NCBI GenBank assembly: GCA_032718475.1
Contig: JAUCBJ010003414.1
Span: 1-64,000, forward strand
Length of the DNA: 64,000 bases
Direction of reading: 5' to 3'
Source of the DNA: Nemertoderma westbladi
Taxonomy: Eukaryota; Xenacoelomorpha; Nemertodermatida; Nemertodermatidae
Part shown: piece by piece, positions 58,611 through 64,000 of the stretch
Position numbering within the stretch: position 1 is the stretch's first letter
How the letters are laid out: each line of letters starts with the position of its first letter
Program-made: the position numbers and the translations under genes
Notes under the pieces: model-generated
Told to the model about the DNA's origin: nothing
The model's database searches: none
What the model saw: only the letters and a program-made list of their open reading frames with translations

Positions 58611-59054
58611 TTGGACGGCTCTACTTTCTGCAAGAGTTTGGACAAATGTTTTCAACGACAAGCAGAGGAAAATCAGCTCGAGGAGAAGCATATCGATTCC
58701 GATAGAGCCCGAGAACGCGAGTTGGAAAGAATCATCAAACCGAGGAAATTTCTCACTATACACGGTCCACCTACCGCTATCGTTCAGACGACCCGTCAGG
58801 GACCAGTAAGAGCTGCTGTCTCAAAACGCGCTCTCAAGGTTGTTCGACCTCGTTCCACTGAGGTTGATACCGATCAACCGGGTACCTCGACCGGCGGATA
58901 CACCGACCGTAACCCTAAACCTTCTGATGCAATTGTATTGCACCCTTCACCCAAGGGTTATAGCCCTCCTGGTAAAGTGGCTCGCCCCAAAGAGAAAAGG
59001 ACTCTTGCTAGCCTCAAAAAACTGCGTAAACGCCGTCCGCGCAAGAAAAACTAA
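58611..59054 (+). CDS. Accessory 3' protein of element C, basic C-terminal frame
   Basis: 147 codons. The N-terminal part is a charged helix (KCFQRQAEENQLEEKHIDSD), the middle is Pro/Thr-rich, and the end is strongly basic (LASLKKLRKRRPRKKN). It ends about 80 bp before the polypurine tract. The basic tail parallels that of A/B, suggesting nucleic-acid binding. The region between 58416 and 58611 is frameshifted. Confidence 0.55.
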   Translation: MDGSTFCKSLDKCFQRQAEENQLEEKHIDSDRARERELERIIKPRKFLTIHGPPTAIVQTTRQGPVRAAVSKRALKVVRPRSTEVDTDQPGTSTGGYTDRNPKPSDAIVLHPSPKGYSPPGKVARPKEKRTLASLKKLRKRRPRKKN

Positions 59055-59132
59055 CTGTTTAGATTATTTTTATATTTTAGAAACTGTGATTTTTTATATT
59101 TTATAGAATTAAATCCCATTTTCTGGGAGCGG

Positions 59133-60332
59133 TGTAAAGGCTTTTGCGGATCTAGCTAGTTATTTTCCCCGCAAAGTACTCTGTAGGTGTTTTAGCGGAT
59201 ATAAAAAGCCGTTTCCTTACTTTACAGGTGTTTTAGTGGACATAAAAAGCCATTTCTTCTGTATGTGTACTTTAGCGGACATAACTAGCGATTTTATGTC
59301 GCAATACGCCAAAATACTCTTGATACAGTATAGTTCCGATGACGACATCTATCAGCTGATATGTCCACGTGTAACTTTTTCTTTGTTTTTTGTTCGGCTC
59401 ACTCGACCAATCAGAGCGATTTTCTTTGTGTTGGACAGTGCATATAGAAACTCACGCAATTCAGTCAGTGTGTATTTTCCTAAGCCTAGAACACCGGCTG
59501 TGGAATTATTCTGTGTTTCAGACTTTAGCCAAACATTAGAACGGCTTTGATCATAGAAACGTTTAACTGTTATCAACCAAATCGCACCTCATATCACAAA
59601 CCGAACTGGTCATCTCAAATGCTATACATACCTTTCACCGCATTGTTTTACTGCTATTTACTGTCGGTTATTAACTGTATCAGTTGATGGAATATTGTTA
59701 TATTTGGAGAATATCGATAAATAACCATAAAACCCCAATCTTCTTGATATACTGAAGGTTAGAGAGACCGGTTACATATAGCAATTGCGACTTACATTAT
59801 AGTGGTTTTGGAGTGAATTTAATGCTATTTCATAGGCCCTACATGTGTCGGTTGCTGTTCTCCTTATATTGATTAAAATTATTGAAGGTCGGCAGATCAG
59901 TGTGCAGCATTGTGCGGTAGTGTGCATGAGTGTGATAGATAACAAAGCATCTCCTAAAGAATGCGCTTTATACGTGAATCATTAGCCATCCTGTTGTGTT
60001 TAGTGTAAGTCATAACTCTGTTTACATACTTAGAGCGCCACGTCCTAAAGGAACTGTTGATATTTCCCGAAAGTGAATAATATTTGTCAGAGATTATATA
60101 TTAACGATCAATCGAATAGTACAGTAGGCCTACACCGCAATAAGGTCAGAGCTTCCGAATCCAGTCTCCCGGGTAAATCCAGTGGGTGAATGGTCGCGCA
60201 TAGGCTGGCTTCGGGTAATGTAGTTTTATGTGTATCAAATACTTGTCATAGGCTAAAGTCGATTTATAACCTAGAAGACACCTAAATTTGGCAGGTTAAA
60301 CTGCTAAAGGTCTACTGCTAAAAGCGCGAACA
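59133..60332 (+). repeat. 3' LTR of element C (1200 bp)
   Basis: Preceded by GGGAGCGG (59125-59132). Matches the 5' LTR almost throughout, with a few single-base changes and a small duplication near the end (TCTACTGCTAAAAG). Followed by AGGAT and then the last four bases of B's LTR. Confidence 0.9.
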
Positions 60333-60342
60333 AGGATCTCAA

Positions 60343-61658
60343 ATAATCATCATCGCGAGTGCGATGTATTATGTATCCCAGATATTCAAACATATCAGAT
60401 TCAATTATACATTTACCATTTATAAAGACTGGAGCCATACCAACAATTCCATTTTTAGAAGCAAAATACATAACTTTTGTCTTTTTTAGATTGGAGATGA
60501 TGCCATGTTTCGAGGCAAAGTCTTCGCAGATATATCAAGCAAGCTTTGCAAACCAATAACGGAATTAGAAAGCAGATTTAGGTCATCAGCATACATCAAA
60601 TGATTGACCCTCTTGCCATCCAATGCACAACCGAAACTGGCCTTGGATAGCAAGACGGACAAATCATCCATAAAAACATTGAATAAATATGCAGAGAGCA
60701 CCCCGCCCTGTTTTACACCGTTAGACACTGTAAAAGGAGTAGAAAATGATGACCCCCATTTAACACGTAACGATTGACTAGAGTACCAATATGTTATCAT
60801 ACGCACAATGTATAGTGGCACATTACGCTTTATCAGCTTCTGGTACAATGTACTGTGCACAATTCGATCAAAAGCCTTAGAGGCATCCATAAAGCAAACA
60901 TAAACTGATGAATCGTTGTACAAATAGTAGTCTATTATATCTAATAGAGTGTACGTACGTACACAATTCAGTTCCACTACAACGTTTGTACGCGAATTGA
61001 TTGTCGGTCCTTATCAAATATGATTCTATTCTAGAAAGAACTACATATTCAAACACTTTACTAATCATTGTCGCTATAGCAATACCCCTATAATTTGACT
61101 TGTCGTCAATGGGACCATTCTTATCCTTAATGATTGGAATAATAAAACAGTCAAGGATGGCATTGGGCATGTAACCGTGAGTAAGCATAGACGTGAATAA
61201 TGACGCCAATAGATTATTCAGGTTGTCACTTTTACTGTGAAATAAGTGTTCTGGGGCAATTTCATCTGGCCCCATTGACTTACCACATTTCAAGTTTGAA
61301 ATTGCACAAGATATTTCACACCTGCACTAACGTTAATGTCGGCCCTATACCGTATCCCCGAAAATAAGTTATTCAGGTCTGAGGTTGCCTCGTCATTGGA
61401 CTCATTGCTATTAGACTTATGACAATTGAACAGCGATTGATAATCATTCGCAAACATTTCACATATTTCAGGTTCACCGTTTGTGCCGTCAATAACGTTA
61501 GGTAAAGGTACTGAAACTTTAGATTGTTTATTTACGGAATCCCAAAACGACTTACTATCGTTATTCAAGTTAGCAGTCGCTAACTTATCAGCCCTATTAC
61601 GAGCATCATTATGTTTACATTGTCTAAACACGCGTTTGAAATGTGCCCTAGCAGTTAG
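60343..61658 (-). mobile_element. LINE D, 5' part
   Basis: Minus strand: LTARAHFKRVFRQCKHNDARNRADKLA, then KCGKSMGPDEIAPEHL, DDKSNYRGIAIATMISKVFEYV, VYVCFMDASKAFDRIV (catalytic Asp), GVKQGGVLSAYLFNVFMDDL, NHLMYADDLNLLS (YADD) and KHGIISNLKKTKVMYFASKNG, on to HRTRDDDY, where element B cuts it. Frame changes lie near 61318, 60965 and 60525. 5'-truncated; GTAATAATA flanks it at 61659-61667 and 25001-25009. Confidence 0.9.
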
Positions 61659-62672
61659 GTAATAATAATACGTTTGATGAAGTTAATATTAATAGTACCG
61701 TAATAGATAACCCTATTACTAATGAAACTTTTCATGCAGGAAATAATATTTTACACGGTAATAATCTTAATATTGGTGCACAAAATAATTTATAATAATA
61801 TAAATAATGTAGAGCAAAATAATTCAAATAATTTAAATAATAATAATCCAAGTAATAATATAATAAATAACGGTGAACAAAATAATCAAAATAATATAAT
61901 TAACGACGTAGCAAACCAGCAGTGCGAGACTATTAACGGTGCAATTAATACAAACGTAGGGGGAACAAGTGACCTGCCCAATGAGAGCCTACAAGGCCAC
62001 GCAGTTGCGCAGGAAGAAGCGGGAGTGAATGAACCCAGAGAGGGTAGAACTAACGCGTTGACTAGAAGGGAGCGTGGGGGCGAAGTAAGAGGTAACGGAT
62101 GGGGGGGGGGGGGGGGGGTGGCTATGGGCACCCCACCACAAGCGATTAACGGCGAGGGGGGGGTGGGGGGCAGATAATGTCCCACGAGCGTCGGCGGATA
62201 ATGCGCGCAGTGAGTTAAGTGAACCGTGGCACGTGGCAACCAGAGGGGAAGGACGGACAGTGAACCGTCGGTAGTCGAGACGAAGACAGAGAGCCGGTGG
62301 GGTCATTCTCCGGGAGAATGCCATCGCCCCGGAGAAACACAACCTGGTGAAATATACCACATACCGGGAGAGGGGTACAGAGTGTACCGGTACGAGGATG
62401 AAGACAGGAGAGGGGATCAGAGAGAAACTTCTAGTCGGAATGTAGCTGCCGATCGAGAATATGGTAGTCGCGGGGAGGACTTCTCGCTATTAAAGGGAAA
62501 ATTATCGCAACCATTAATAGTATCGGACCCTAAATGGGTTAAACCTAACATTATTCTTGGAGGTCCAGTAGTCCAAGGACAAAATATACACTTTTTTGAT
62601 ATTCTAAAAACTGATAGTGTGGCATTGTTGGCTAGCATTAGTAGGTATTTCACTATGCTGAATCGAATGTAA
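61659..62672 (+). mobile_element. Gag-like element E, right part
   Basis: Resumes after LINE D: an Asn-rich stretch (NNTFDEVNIN..., NNVEQNNSNNLNNNN). Then Gly-rich sequence including a G run (62102-62118) inside GNGWGGGGGVAMG. Then an Arg/Glu-rich region (EGYRVYRYEDEDRRG) and a C-terminal part PKWVKPNIILGGPVVQGQNIHFFDIL ending at 62672. Two frames (61722-62177 and 62226-62672) with one frameshift. The family is not recognised. Confidence 0.45.
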
Positions 62673-62966
62673 TTATATTCCATTTCCTAAAATTGAACTG
62701 GATGCTATTTTTTGTGCAACTAAGAAGTGGGCGTGGCACTTCAAATTTTGAAAAATACCCCCATCTTTTGATTTCAACGCGTTTTTATAGGTTTTCTGGA
62801 CCGCTGAATCGATTGAAAATATTATCGAAGCCTGGCGCCACCGAGCGAGGTATGGCAATACTGCTTTTTACCGAATGTATATATAGTGCAATTTAAATCA
62901 TAATTATCAGACTCGGTATTATTTTACATACCCCATGTTGGGTAGCTAATACGCCATACTTTTCAG
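62673..62966. other. Non-coding DNA
   Basis: No gene seen. A phrase (CACTTCAAATTTTGAAAA ... TTTTATAGG) faintly recalls the 162-bp repeat at 22300-23110. Confidence 0.3.
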
Positions 62967-63574
62967 CACTACACTACACTACACTACACTACACTACACT
63001 ACACTACACTACACTACACTACACGACACTACACTACACTACACTACACTACACTACACTACACTACACTACACTACACTACACTACACTACACTACACT
63101 ACACTACACTACACTACACTACACTACACTACACTACACTACACTACACTACACTACACTACACTACACTACACTACACTACACTACACTACACTACACT
63201 ACACTACACTACACTACACTACACTACACTACACTACACTACACTACACTACACTACACTACACTACACTACACTACACTACACTACACTACACTACACT
63301 ACACTACACTACACTACACTACACTACACTACACTACACTACACTACACTACACTACACTACACTACACTACACTACACTACACTACACTACACTACACT
63401 ACACTACACTACACTACACTACACTACACTACACTACACTACACTACACTACACTACACTACACTACACTACACTACACTACACTACACTACACTACACT
63501 ACACTACACTACACTACACTACACTACACTACACTACACTACACTACACTACACTACACTACACTACACTACAC
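62967..63574. repeat. (ACACT)n microsatellite, about 120 units
   Basis: An uninterrupted pentamer array of about 608 bp with one visible variant (ACGAC near 63022). Length is likely to vary between individuals. Confidence 0.98.
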
Positions 63575-64000
63575 CAGCTGGTTACTGCCATTGACTGGCC
63601 CGAACTCCGGCATTCAACGTATGAGTGTGAGTGTCTTCCCCAAGTAACCTTATTGCAGTTGCGCTGTCCGTCCGCATTAGGCCTCTATACAGATCAGTTA
63701 AGTCTAATCGTCGTCGATGTTAAGACCCTCCAGCCCTTTGCTTTGTGTGAGCGCGTGTCTGTGTGTAACAGTGTGGTAATGCAGTAATGTGCCTTCGAAT
63801 CCGCCAAACAACCCAGGGCGCTAGAATCTCTCTAGCACCAACAATTAATGCATTAAATGTATAATTACACATTTTGAAATATATATTAATCACGAGTATA
63901 CTGATACTGACTGACTGAGTCTGTAGTATTATATACTCAGACTCAAAGTCATGCACATTGTGCCATCTTCACAGCAAATACAATATTTACCAGTTGTTTC
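63575..64000. other. Non-coding DNA at window end
   Basis: No gene recognised. A 78-codon minus frame at 63720-63956 has no supporting features. Confidence 0.4.

Larger units (their letters stand above)
47299..60337 (+). mobile_element. BEL/Pao LTR retrotransposon C with 5-bp TSD
   Basis: LTRs at 47304-48499 and 59133-60332 (both TGTAAAGG...GCGAACA, nearly identical), flanked by AGGAT at 47299-47303 and 60333-60337. It is inserted four bases before the end of B's 3' LTR. Coding: Gag in two overlapping frames, zinc fingers and protease, then a LINE insertion, a fragment of late protease, a jump to the end of RNase H, a 1.7-kb spacer, and 3' accessory frames. RT and integrase are missing. A different family from A/B, with no hairpin repeats found. 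Confidence 0.9.
25589..60348 (+). mobile_element. BEL/Pao LTR retrotransposon B with nested insertions
   Basis: LTR (25595-27214), leader and gag start, a foreign 7.9-kb block (28476-36397), a second copy of the leader and gag start, gag, protease, RT, RNase H, integrase, accessory 3' region, polypurine tract, and a 3' LTR (45353-47303 plus 60338-60341) split by element C. ATAATC flanks the whole at 25589-25594 and 60343-60348, with one extra A at the right, so left and right ends belong to one insertion into LINE D. The coding region has several stops and deletions and is not autonomous. Confidence 0.85.

Noticed and set aside
61886-62360. Pro-rich minus frames over element E
   Set aside because: Antisense of Gly-rich sequence containing a G tract.

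Overview
The window looks like repeat-rich nuclear DNA of an invertebrate animal, probably marine. It has GT-AG exons, phase-1 EGF modules, a LamG-like exon, a HECT E3-ligase gene, a tRNA-derived SINE, several non-LTR retrotransposons (LINEs), three large BEL/Pao LTR retrotransposons and many long poly-G/C tracts. I could not place the species. There are no bacterial genes, rRNA or CRISPR.

Layout: 1-5140 is the minus-strand side of an extracellular-protein gene. Four 126-bp EGF exons lie in a tandemly duplicated block, one copy carrying a SINE with clean target-site duplications (TSDs); a LINE fragment follows. 5141-16310 is BEL/Pao element A (minus strand), which probably sits in an intron between the EGF exons and a LamG-like exon at 17225-17872. 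18-23 kb holds decayed relics, a Foldback-like inverted array (19394-21600) with a LINE in its loop, poly-G tracts and a 162-bp tandem repeat. From 23.5 to 62.7 kb is a nest of insertions: a gag-like, coiled-coil element (E) is split by LINE D; LINE D is split by BEL element B (25595-60341); B's 3' LTR is split by BEL element C (47304-60332); and C is split by another LINE. TSDs at each junction support this order. An (ACACT)n microsatellite of about 600 bp lies near the right end.

Element B also holds a 7.9-kb block of foreign DNA (28476-36397), bracketed by a roughly 680-bp direct duplication of B's own leader and gag start. The block carries a zinc-ribbon/HECT E3 ubiquitin-ligase gene in the same orientation as B, two LINEs inside that gene, and a DDE-integrase-like fragment in the opposite orientation.

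The most unusual signal is a 20-bp near-palindrome, consensus GGAAGGCTYGCGAGCCTACC, found at 15 places in elements A and B and always in the same orientation relative to the element's transcript. Several copies lie inside genes and are read in at least two frames (as KAREPT/KACEPT or EGSRAY), which suggests a tiny interspersed hairpin that can sit in coding sequence. Elements A/B and C also carry long 3' reading frames after pol. In A these hold three CCHC zinc knuckles and a basic tail, with no sign of an envelope protein. All three BEL copies are defective through different internal deletions, so none could move alone.
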